Assembly: GCA_010015605.1 (NCBI GenBank) | Contig: ML975245.1 | Location: 248,001 to 312,000, forward strand | Length of the DNA: 64,000 bases | Direction of reading: 5' to 3' | Source of the DNA: Decorospora gaudefroyi | Lineage: Eukaryota > Ascomycota > Dothideomycetes > Pleosporales > Pleosporaceae | Shown here: piece after piece, positions 31,546-41,076 of the stretch | How the letters are laid out: each line of letters begins with the position of its first letter | How positions within the stretch are numbered: the first letter of the stretch is position 1 | Notes under the pieces: generated by a model | Seen by the model: the letters and a program-made list of their open reading frames with translations, nothing else | Databases searched by the model: none | What the model was told of the DNA's origin: nothing | Program-made: the position numbers and the translations under genes

Positions 31546-32341
31546 GTTGCTTTATGAGGTCGCGAGTGTCGGTGCAGGCCAGTTCGTAACGGAAGGAGAA
31601 CTTGGGATGATATTTGAATTTTGAGCACCCAGGGTTGTTTCGGCCCCCACCCACTGCGAGTGGTCTGCTCTCACTAGGTAAGCCATACACCCCCTCATGA
31701 AACGTTGTGCGGGCCAATTGTTCACATAGCCAAACCCGAGCCGCGTGAGTGCTGAGGGAAGCAAAAATATGAACTAGCAGTAGTCCAATACCTAACGTCG
31801 CGCCTCGAATCGTGCTATTTCCGATTCCCTACTACAGCAATTTAGATACATATGCCTTGTTATGGGGAAATACCTAGAGCTAAAGATCTTTGACCTGTAG
31901 GTAGTTGGAAACGTAATATCGCCGGTGGAGTAGGGCTAGGGACATGTCTATTTTAGAGCCGTCGCGCTCCCTGAGGATATCAAGACTCGATGTTTCCCGA
32001 AGCGTTGCGTCAATAATTATTAAAGCTGAAAAATCATGTCGCACAATGACACGCACGACGCTTTTCCGCCAATGCGCACAATCGCAATGCTGACACGGGA
32101 TGTCATCTATCCTGCCACGGTGGGGGCTAAAGATAGCTGGAGTCGGAGGAGAAGAACAAGGAGGTGAACAACGCAGAGGAATAACCCTGAAAAGGCTCAA
32201 CGGAGTTAGACCGAAACATTTGTATGGTTGGGACTCCGGTTCGTGTGCGGGGAAGCCCCACTCAGATCACGTACAGTCAGAAACCGGGCCCTCCTGTCCA
32301 CACCATGGAACACGCATTCCGACCTTGCTATATTAGTGATA
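31546..32341. promoter_or_regulatory. divergent spacer, DUF3176 gene / TPR gene
   Basis: 796 bp between outward-facing start codons; no convincing gene on either strand, only short frames. Confidence 0.5.
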
Positions 32342-34068
32342 ATGCGTGATTCGAGCACCTATCAGTACAACTTGGGCTCTTACAGTCGACAGATAACCAC
32401 ATCCAGCCCAAAAGCTCAAACATGGTTTGATCGCGGCTTCTTATGGAGCTACGCGTTTCACCATGAAGAGTCCGCTCGATGCTTCGAACGCGCCACTAAG
32501 GAAGATCCGGAGTGCGCAATGGCGTATTGGGGTGTAAGTTTTAAAGGATTACATGGATGAATGCTAGAAATGGTCGCTGATGGCCACAGCTGGCATTCGC
32601 CCTTGGACCGAACTACAACAAGCCGTGGGATCTGTTCGATGAGAAAGAGCTAGAGAGCACACTAAAGAAGATCAACGAAGCAAATGCCAAGGCCAAGCAG
32701 CATTCCTGCAACTCGACAGAGCTCGAAAGAGCTTTAATCGACGCAGTTCAGGTGCGGGTGCCAAAGGGTATGGACGAAGCTGCGTTTCGCGCATGTAACG
32801 AGGAGTATGCGGAAGCCATGAAAGGCGTCTATGGGCGGTTTTCAAACGATCTCGATATCGCATCTTTATACTCGGACTCGATCATGAACCTGTCTGCTTG
32901 GGACCTATGGGATCTCAAGACCGGCGAACCCACGCCAGGGGCCCGTTCATTGGAAGCAAAAGTCGTTCTCGAGAAAGCACTTCAGCAAGACGGCGCACAT
33001 AGTCATCCTGGAGTCCCACATCTCTACATCCATCTCATGGAGATGTCAAAGACGCCAGAAGCAGCGCTCGTCGCGGCGGACCGACTTCGTAAACTTGCGC
33101 CTGATGCGGGGCACCTGGTCCACATGCCGTCCCATCTCGATATCCTGGTTGGCGACTACAGACGTGCTATCGATTCGAATGCGGATGCTTGCCTCGCAGA
33201 TGAAAAATACCTTGCCGAACACGGTGGTGATAATTTCTACTCGTTCTACAGGATGCATGACTATCATTCCCTCATCTACGCGGCTATGTTTGCAGGACAG
33301 TACAAGGTAGCACTGGACACGGTAGATCGTATGGAGGCGTCCCTTCCGGTGTCACTTCTCCGCATCGAAAGCCCGCCCATGGCTGACTGGCTGGAGAATT
33401 TTGCCTCAGTCCGCATCCATGTCCTGGTCCGCTTCGGCCGTTGGAAGGATCTTATAGCACTCGAGATGCCAAGTGACCGAGAGCTGCATTGTGTAACGAC
33501 TGCAATGATGCACTACGGCAAAGGCGTCGCATACGCGGCTACGGGCGACATCGAGAACGCACAGAAAGAGCGTGGTGCTCTGGGCGAGGCAGTTGCACGC
33601 ATCCCAACATCCCGCATATGCGGTGACTTCCCTAATAGGGCCTCGACGGTTCTTCAGGTTGGGGTAGCCATGCTGGATGGTGAACTGGAGTACAGAAAAG
33701 GCAACTACAAAGTTGCTTTCAAACACCTCGAAATCGCAATCGAGCGTGACGACAGCCTCACCTATGCAGAGCCATGGCCATGGATGCAACCGACGAGGCA
33801 TGCATATGCCGCGTTGTTGATGGAACAGGGCCGGGTGGAAGATGCTGCAGCAGCGTATAGAGCGGATCTGGGCTTCGACGATACTCTGCCCAGGGCGAGG
33901 CAGCATCCGAACAATGTTTGGGCCTTGCACGGGTACCACGAATGTCTCCTCAAGCTGGGCAAGAAAGACGAGGCGGGAATCGTTGGACAATCCCTACGAA
34001 TAGCGCAAGCGGTAGCAGACGTTGAGGTGAACGCGAGCTGCTACTGTCGGGGTACCAGTCAAGCGTAG
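32342..34068 (+). CDS. tetratricopeptide-repeat protein (2 exons)
   Basis: Exons 32342-32533 and 32590-34068, joined by a 56-nt intron, give 556 residues. The splice restores AMAYWGLAFALGPNYNKPWD. The N-terminus has the repeat-like pattern of a family found in both bacteria and fungi: AQTWFDRGFLWSYAFHHEES then ARCFERATKEDPECAMAYWG. Later blocks include HLYIHLMEMSKTPEAALVAA, HMPSHLDILVGDYRRAIDSN and a C-terminal HGYHECLLKLGKKDEAG. The His-rich HMPSHLDI segment is a strongly conserved signature in this family as I remember it. No catalytic residues are known to me; a scaffold or protein-binding role is the default reading. No obvious partner is adjacent. Confidence 0.82.
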
Positions 34069-35705
34069 AGGGTGGATCGCAAACAAACCCATGAAGCCGC
34101 ATCGAAACCATCCTAAATTCCTATAATGGCAAGCCGGTTGGGCTTCGTTTCCGTTTCCGTTCCCGCTGCTCGCTCTTTTTCGAAATCGTCGTACGACGGT
34201 TAAACTCCGGCATCTTTGAGCTTTTCTTTTGCGGTTTGGCGGAGCTTTTTATTATTGATTGCCATGACTGCGTACAGCGGTCCCTGGCGATGGCAAAGGA
34301 GCCTGGAGGGGGAAAAAAGATTGCCATGTCGGACGCATCACTCCGTATTGTCATTATCAATGCTGAGAATCCTCTGTCTTTGATCGTTGATCTCTGTCGC
34401 TCGAGCCGTTACGTGTCAGCAGCTTTACGTACTTCTTTTAGCTGTCAGAGTTGTTTCCGTCAAATCAACGTGGATACTAGATAGGGGGGCGACGCGAAGC
34501 CGAGTGACAGCCCCGCGCCTGCATTGGCATGGCTTTTTCCGCACCCATCATGCAAAGACGTTGTCCCTGAATCGTCTGTCTCCACTTCTTCGATTGATTG
34601 GAATTCCAGACCTCCATCAAATCACGAGATCAGATAACTGTTGGCCCCTCCAGTCAGCGCATCCAGGATTTCAGTTCATATAAAAGGTTTCCGACCCTTT
34701 TTTGTCGGCCGGAATGTAATGGGGCCCCGCTCAAAAAAACCTTCCTTCTGAAAACGGAAATGAGGTTGTATGTCGGCAGTTGAGGTTGAGTTTCAAGATT
34801 TTTAGCTATTCCTACAGTGACAAGGTGAGGTCGCCGATGTGGCGTTTCAGGGCTATCCATGCAATTTTCACGATGCATACCATTAACGTAGTAGCGGTAC
34901 TCGCTTACACGTGTCGGCGCGGGTTTCCCATCCAAGAGCAGTCTAGCTTGCCCAGCCCTAGGACGGTTCCTGATGGCCAAGAACGACGGTTCCTGATAGC
35001 CAAGCAGATCCTTCCCGCCTGAGAACCGTGCAGCCATGCGACAGGGAGCATCAGCAGTAGAGCGATGATGGCGAGAACTGGCCGACCTGCCCATGCATCC
35101 AGAATCGCATCTTGGCCCACTGCCCAGGTCAGACTGTGGATCCGAGCGTTACAAGTGCGCGGCACCTTTGGGATGGTGAAGCTGGCAAGCACATAGGTAG
35201 TCACGTCGCTCCATCGTAAATCACGAGAGATGCGGTCTTGGAGATTCATGTGCAAGTACCTATGGATATGGCTCAACAAAAGAGCATCAAGTGCATGAAT
35301 TATTCCATGAATATTGGCGGTGATATGAGGATCAACGATCGTATGTAAGTACTCGCATGAGCCCAGCCCTCGGAGTAAAAAACAGCTGCATGACAGCGCC
35401 GATCACTAGGTACGCATGTGCGTTTCCTGTGGTATGATTATACTGTGTAATAATGTAGACGGAGATATTATAAAGCAGAGCCCTGTCGGTATGCCGGCGA
35501 GAGTTACCCCATCTAGTGTTGCGTGCAGGGCTATGAGCCGCGGTTGCCCCTGGCCAGCTTGTGCTCGAATCGGGGCAGACTAACCTAAAAGATTGAACTC
35601 GCTTGTATGCAACCCAGGGAATTGGTATGGTATATGGAGGCTATGCTTGCCGGATTCTTCCAGAATCTGGGGTGAACCAGAAATTCTTTGATCAACGCCG
35701 CCAAT
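34069..35705. other. 1.6-kb spacer, no gene seen
   Basis: Several short frames, none with recognisable features. The longest minus-strand ones (about 35279-34905 and 35094-34654) overlap each other and have no family look. A 23-bp tandem duplication lies at 34962-35007. The part nearest 35705 presumably carries the promoter of the Pth11-like gene. Confidence 0.55.
34962..35007. repeat. 23-bp imperfect tandem duplication
   Basis: GACGGTTCCTGATGGCCAAG begins unit one and GACGGTTCCTGATAGCCAAG begins unit two, 23 bp later. The units differ at four positions. Confidence 0.75.
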
Positions 35706-37047
35706 ATGGTCTCCGGAGAGCATGAGAATCGGGGACCGGAACTCCAAGCAGTATGTCAATTCTATGAGGCGGGAAGAAGATGTGCTAATCATGTGTGTAG
35801 GTATGCACCACGTTCGTTATCCTGGCCTTTGTAGCCACTTCTCTGAGGGTCTACGTACGAGCGCAGATTGTCAAAGCATTTGGAGCAGACGACTGGTGGA
35901 TGGTGGCTGCACTCCTTGCCCACATTATGTTTGCAACATGTGCGATTAGTGGAGTACACTATGGCACCGGCCGTCATATGTCGACACTGTCCGAGGAAAG
36001 CCAATTCAAAGCCTTGCGGGTATAGCCTCGAACTCCTAGACGTCCTGAGTACCAGGAACTAACGATATCGATAGTACTGGTGGTTGTGCTACATCGCCTA
36101 TTGCTGGTGCATGATCACATCGAAAGTGTCTATCGGCCTCTTTCTTCTGCGCGTTACAGTCAGCAAGGTCCATCGTTGGATTATCATGATCGCAATGGGT
36201 CTGACGGTGCTTACTGGTCTTATCTTCTTCTTCGTTACGCTACTACAATGCTCGCCAATTAGCTACTTTTGGGACAGGAAGATTGATGGAAAGTGCATCA
36301 ATGTGGATGTCATCATCGGTCTTACGTTTCTGTACAGCGCCATGGCAGTCATTAGCGACTTTACTTTCGCTATTCTACCGTTTTTCCTTATCTGGGGCTT
36401 GAATATGTCCGTTAGGACGAGGGTTTTGCTTATTCCGATTCTGGGTATGGGTTGCATGTAAGCTCACCGCTTGAACACTCCCTGACTTTGGTTACTGACG
36501 GCTATTCTACAGTGCCAGTGTAGCTGTCGTCGTCCGCATGGCTTTCGTAATGGACTTCCGGAACCCCGATTTCCTCTGGGCTACCGTGGACATTGCAATC
36601 TGGTCCGATGTCGAACAAGGGCTCGCCATCACAGCTGGTAGTCTCGCAACACTCCGCCCGTTATGGCACAAATTGACCGCCAGCCTCGGCCTCGCCTCAA
36701 CATCTTTCGGGCCGTCAAAACCCTCCGGCATGCGAACGCCGCAATGGAACGGAGCTCCAGCCAGCGAGCCACGGAAGAAGCCCAGTGCCTTCAGTCTGAC
36801 CAAATCACTGCTCAAGTCTGACAAGGGCACAACAAGAGAGGGAGAGGATGATTATGGCATGGGGAATCTACAGCCCATGCGGCTACGGGATGATCTATCA
36901 GGACATAGTGAGCGTGAGAAGAGTGACAAGGTGTTCAATACGTGGAAAATACAGGGGCCAGGCAGTAGTAAACTCTCAGACGAAGAGCATCGAATCGGAG
37001 AGATTGTCATGGAGACGCATATCAACCGGAAGAATGAGAGGATGTAG
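35706..37047 (+). CDS. Pth11-like rhodopsin-fold membrane protein (4 exons)
   Basis: Seven-helix integral membrane protein of the fungal Pth11-related group, some members of which act as G-protein-coupled sensors. Exons 35706-35750, 35801-36019, 36075-36457 and 36513-37047 give 393 residues. The ATG at 35706 is chosen because its frame reads ENRGPELQA and splices in phase to VCTTFVILAFVATSLRVYVR; an ATG at 35722 is out of phase with exon 2. Family blocks: FGADDWWMV, GTGRHMSTLSEE, YWWLCYIAYCWCMITSKVSI, the Cys in TLLQCSPISYFWD and the following GKCINVD. The C-terminal tail of about 130 residues is Ser/Lys/Glu-rich and probably cytosolic. There is no CFEM domain. Introns are 50, 55 and 55 nt. 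Ligand unknown. Confidence 0.85.
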
Positions 37048-37359
37048 GCCCGAGAAGAAAGGGTGTTTGGTCGAGCGATGATCGAAGATACAGCTCATTC
37101 AGCGTTTATCGACTCTCGTTATAGGTAATTTAGATCGTATGATACCCACATTGCAATGAGATATAATAATTAGCTGCTCATGACCGCAATGAGTGATGTG
37201 GGGTGAGGAGCTTGGACCTGCATGACGCAGAAACCACGCGAAGTATCTCGAAACCGTCAACGCACCTCTTATGAACAAAGCCACGCGCGCTTGGCTCGCA
37301 GCCTTACTATCATCTCGAGTAGTGCCCACAGACATCGAAACAAACATCCACCGCCCGTC
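37048..37359. other. tandem spacer, nothing seen
   Basis: 312 bp between the Pth11-like gene and the Hikeshi gene. The Hikeshi frame is open back to an ATG at 37222, but the conserved sequence starts at 37360, so this is read as leader. Confidence 0.5.
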
Positions 37360-38022
37360 ATGTCTTCTGTAGGCGTCATCATCTCCGGCCGCCCCATCAT
37401 CACCGAGCCTTCGTCCGTAATGTCGCAAACCCAATTCGCATTCCAGATTCCGTCGCAAACCCCTTTCTCCCACATCGTCGTATTCCTCCTCCCAGGCGTC
37501 ACCCTACCCGATGGTACCGCTGCCGCCGTATACGCACAATTGCCGGGAACACCCGACTTTAAGCTCCTCGGCGCACTTGCAAACGAGAAGCCCAGTGCTA
37601 TATTCAAGGTCAATGCCAAAGCCGGGGGGCCGGCAGGCGGCGGGCTAGGCGGCGACGACGATGCAATGGTCGACGAGGGCGCGCCTCTCAACGACAACGC
37701 AAACGCGGCACCGCTAGCTCTCGGTATAAGTGTTGAGCCTGCGCAGCAAGTCGCTGCTGCTTTGGAACAGAAGAAGGCGCAGGATGCTGCGTCGTCAGTT
37801 ACACCGAGTATGGCTCAAGGTAATGCGCTAGTAGTGCGGGCACAAAACACAGTGAACACAAAGGTGCTGGCGCAGCGCATCATCAAGAATTGCTACGATT
37901 TTTTGACGAGCTGGGGCACGGGCGATACGGTGCCGCTCAAAGCATTTCAGGCGTGGTGGACCAAATTTGAGGGCAAGATCGAGAGGGATCCGGGCTTCCT
38001 AGAGAGGAGTGACGGAGGTTGA
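37360..38022 (+). CDS. OPI10: Hikeshi/Opi10 family protein
   Basis: Intronless, 220 residues. In humans Hikeshi carries Hsp70 into the nucleus during heat stress; the yeast relative Opi10 was named for an inositol-excretion phenotype. The N-terminal jelly-roll-like domain is recognisable from GVIISGRPIITEPSSV, FQIPSQTPFSHIVVFLLPG and LPDGTAAAVYAQLPG. A C-terminal helical part contains AQRIIKNCYDFLTSW and ends FEGKIERDPGFLERSDGG. An Ala/Gly/Asp-rich insert (GGPAGGGLGGDDDAMVDEG) sits between the first sheet region and the rest, longer than in animal proteins. The start at 37360 matches the family start better than the in-frame ATG at 37222. Confidence 0.9.
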   Translation: MSSVGVIISGRPIITEPSSVMSQTQFAFQIPSQTPFSHIVVFLLPGVTLPDGTAAAVYAQLPGTPDFKLLGALANEKPSAIFKVNAKAGGPAGGGLGGDDDAMVDEGAPLNDNANAAPLALGISVEPAQQVAAALEQKKAQDAASSVTPSMAQGNALVVRAQNTVNTKVLAQRIIKNCYDFLTSWGTGDTVPLKAFQAWWTKFEGKIERDPGFLERSDGG

Positions 38023-38164
38023 AGGAAAGGGTGACAGCAGCCGCCATGGCAATGTTTGGGGCCCAAGAATGACGGAGAAAATGCCTCCCAGTGCAGACGA
38101 CTACCTGCAGGCTTGATAATACACCCAAACTCTACTACCGATACAAACCACCGATACAACACCC

Positions 38165-38839
38165 TCAGAACGCCTTGTTTACACCTTGCCACTCCGGCTC
38201 CGCTAATGACGCCGTATACATGGCATTCGGCCACGATACCTTGGGCGCCTTCTCCGGTCTCCGCATTGTTTGTTCCACCACTGCGTCACCCAGCACCTTT
38301 TCGATCTCCGCCCTTTCAAACTGCGCTTCCAGCTTCTCTCGCAACGGCGCCAGCATATCCCACTCAGAGCTCTTGCGTCCAAAATCCGTCATCACAGCGA
38401 TGCGAACAATCTTCGAGAGTTCGCCGATCCTTTCGGCGATGCCGGGAGACGTATGTCACGCGATTGCTGTCCAGACTTCATATGCATCTGTTGCGCTGAC
38501 GGAGAAGTGGGAGAGATGCTGGATAGCTGCGTCTGCACCTTCGACTTCGAAGCGCTGTGGTCCGTTGTGGTTTTCTGTGGTCCCTATGTCGTGGAAGAGA
38601 CAGGCGGTGAAGAGGAGATCGTGCTGTACAGGGTCGCTAGAGTACCTTGAAGACTTGTGTTCGGCGAGCGCTTTGACGTACAGATACACCCTGACGCTGT
38701 GGTTGAGGACCGAGGGGTGAAGAAGCTTGGAGGCGTACGCATAGGCGGCTTCGGATATTGCTGTTGGTGGCACTATCGAAGATGTATCCAGGATCGGTTG
38801 AGTGGTGGTCTTCTCAGCGAGGTCGGATGGTGGACACAT
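38165..38839 (-). pseudogene. HD-domain (cyanamide hydratase-like) gene interrupted by one in-frame TGA
   Basis: From the ATG at 38839 the frame encodes an HD-superfamily metal hydrolase: first His in VLNHSVRVYLY, the HD pair in CLFHDIGTTENHNG, then EVWTAIA followed by TGA (38458-38456). The same frame continues HTSPGIAERIGELSKIVRIA and MTDFG to a stop at 38167-38165. Related proteins read straight through this block, from memory with a hydrophobic residue before HTSPGIAER. No intron with usable splice sites spans the TGA. The product would be 127 residues if translation stops, 224 if read through. This is one nonsense change, an assembly error, or programmed readthrough (the context is TGA-C). 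The downstream half shows no other damage, so any inactivation is recent. It diverges from the oxysterol-binding protein gene. Confidence 0.75.
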
Positions 38840-39502
38840 AACTGCAAGGGGCAATCGGGAAAGCTTGTGGATGTAGCAATTCAAGAATTCGATACGAGAT
38901 GCACGCAACAATTAGAGATCCACTTGCGAATATATACAACACTTTTGACGCGCCTTGTTGTTGTTTCGTTCCCAAATGGGAAAGGCGTGACAGGCGGGGT
39001 CGTGCAGTCGCGCGAACTCGTCCTTCAGTCGTCCCATCGCCGAACTTTCATCGACACATAGCCGAGCTAGTTATTATTCAAAACGTGGCACTACTCACAG
39101 AATGCTCATTTCGGCATTTTGAAGGGAAAAAATATGGGCAAGATGAGGGCGCTTATGCTGGCTTTGGCCCTTTGAGAATGGCGTGAAAGGACGCCTTATG
39201 ATGAATTGAACTACTCCGTAGTTACACTAAATCAACAGAACATCGGCAATATTCCGCACAAAGTATCAATCACAGCTTCTAGGTAATCCTGTAAGCGTAA
39301 TACGAAGCAAGGTATTCACAACTTCTCCCAATTGTCGTCTCCCAAATCGCGACTCGTACCTACCAGTTCCCACTCAAAACAACAGGGCCCGCGGCAACGA
39401 CGTCATCACTTGAACATGTTAGCGCGATTGAAGAAACCAAGCAGCCACAACCCCCAAGATGGAAGCCGATTCTTCTACTAGAAACTACGCCCTCCCGTCA
39501 CC
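38840..39502. promoter_or_regulatory. divergent promoter, HD gene / oxysterol-binding protein
   Basis: 663 bp between outward-facing starts. No gene seen. The minus frame extends a little upstream of 38839 but without an ATG. Confidence 0.5.
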
Positions 39503-40951
39503 ATGTCAAATGAAATTTCCGAAAACCGGTCCAAGCTAAAAGACTTCATCGCGTCCATAGCCACCATATCGGGCGACCTAAGCAACATAACCGCCCCTCC
39601 CTTCGTCCTAGCCACCAACTCCACCGTCGAAGTACCCCAATACTGGGCGGACCACCCGCACCTCTGGGCAGCACCCGCCCTAGAAGAAGACGCCCAAAAA
39701 CGCGCACTCCTCGTTCTAAAAAACTTCCTCGGTTCGCTGCGGGGCCAGCAGTACGCCGGGCGGCGAGAAGAAGACGGAGTCAAAAAGCCCTTGAACGCCT
39801 TCTTAGGCGAACTCTTCCTCGGGAGCTGGTCGACACAGGAACTGGGTGAGACTCGCCTCGTGTCCGAACAAGTCGGGCACCATCCCCCCATCACAGCCTG
39901 TTATCTCTGGAACGACAATGTGGGGATTCGGGCCCAGGGGTTTACGGAGCAGGAAATTACGTTTTCGGGGAGTGTGAGTATTAAGCAGAGGGGCTATGCT
40001 ATTGTTCATGTGGATAGGTTCGAGGAGGACTACTTGCTTCCGCTGCCGGATATCAAGGTTAAGGGGTTACTCAGCGCGGTCCCGCATCCAGAGCTGCACG
40101 GCGAGTACTCGCTCATTTCCTCCAGCGGATATGTTTCGCACATCAAGTTTCTTGCTGGCAAATCTTCGCTATTGTTGGGCTCGTCGGGACCTAAGCATGC
40201 GTTCGAGGCGAGTGTCTTCCATGCTGATCGGCCCCGCGACACGCTGTATTCGGTCGAGGGAGTGTGGAATGCCGAATTTGTGATTAGGGATGCGCGGACG
40301 GGTGCGGAGGTGGAAGCTTTTGATGTGAGGACGGTGCCGCAGCAGCGGCTTTCTGTGAGCGATATCGGGGACCAGGATCCGTGGGAGAGTCGGAGGGCGT
40401 GGAGCGAGGTGGTGGACGCGCTGCGCCAGGGCGATATGAAGGGCGTTACGCGGGCGAAGAGTGTGGTGGAGAATGGGCAGCGGGAGATGAGGAAGGAGGA
40501 GGAGGCGCAGGGACGGCAGTTTGAGCCCGTGTTTTTTAAGAGGGTGGAGAGTGATGCTGTGTTTGAGAGGTTGGTCACGCATGATACTGGTGGGTTTTCG
40601 GTTGATCGCCAGGCGGGGTTTTGGAAGGTGGATCTGGACGCTTTGGCGAAAGCGAGTAAGCCGTTTCATGGAGATTTGCTGCCTACTAATCAGAGGGCTG
40701 GAGGTGGTGCGCAGACGAGGGAGAGGAGTGAGCCGACGGTCTCCCATGGGACTCCGGAGGAAGAGAGTGCACAGAATGGAACGCCGGTACGGCAGGATGA
40801 CAGTGCTGCGTATGAACCGAGAACGAACCCGGCTAGGAAAGAAGGAATCGCTCCGGTTGAGCAGCCGACAAACGAAGGGGAACCTACTGACGCACAAGTC
40901 GAAAACTTCCTTCGAGCGAAAACCGGAAATGTGCGTTCGGGGAGCACTTGA
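39503..40951 (+). CDS. oxysterol-binding protein-related protein (Osh4/Kes1 type)
   Basis: Lipid-transfer protein that exchanges sterol and phosphatidylinositol 4-phosphate between membranes. Intronless, 482 residues, with no PH or ankyrin domain, so it is of the short Osh4/Kes1 form. The lipid-binding core includes NAFLGELFLGSW and the diagnostic EQVGHHPP, which binds the phosphoinositide head group, followed by ITACYLWNDNVGIRAQGF. The C-terminal 90 residues (after HGDLLPTNQRAG) are low-complexity, rich in Glu, Thr and Arg, and extend beyond the yeast protein. The start is the first in-frame ATG and fits the SKLKDFIASIATISGDLSNI beginning typical of Osh4-type proteins. Confidence 0.93.
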   Translation: MSNEISENRSKLKDFIASIATISGDLSNITAPPFVLATNSTVEVPQYWADHPHLWAAPALEEDAQKRALLVLKNFLGSLRGQQYAGRREEDGVKKPLNAFLGELFLGSWSTQELGETRLVSEQVGHHPPITACYLWNDNVGIRAQGFTEQEITFSGSVSIKQRGYAIVHVDRFEEDYLLPLPDIKVKGLLSAVPHPELHGEYSLISSSGYVSHIKFLAGKSSLLLGSSGPKHAFEASVFHADRPRDTLYSVEGVWNAEFVIRDARTGAEVEAFDVRTVPQQRLSVSDIGDQDPWESRRAWSEVVDALRQGDMKGVTRAKSVVENGQREMRKEEEAQGRQFEPVFFKRVESDAVFERLVTHDTGGFSVDRQAGFWKVDLDALAKASKPFHGDLLPTNQRAGGGAQTRERSEPTVSHGTPEEESAQNGTPVRQDDSAAYEPRTNPARKEGIAPVEQPTNEGEPTDAQVENFLRAKTGNVRSGST

Positions 40952-41076
40952 ACGTTTTTTTTTTCCTTTTAGAACATGATATCACAAGGCGAGAAAGAAT
41001 GTTCGACCCTGCTCATTCGCGCTCATAATGAGCCCACTACCTATCTAGGTAAAGCGCCTGTCTGAACCACCACCGC

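Noticed and set aside
35722..35799. ATG at 35722 as start of the Pth11-like gene
   Set aside because: Out of phase with exon 2 through the only good splice sites; the ATG at 35706 is in phase and reads the family-like ENRGPELQA.
38456..38458. TGA read as a sense codon (variant code)
   Set aside because: Many genes here (membrane protein, sulfate and transporter neighbours, RNA polymerase) end at TGA where their families end, so TGA is a normal stop in this genome.
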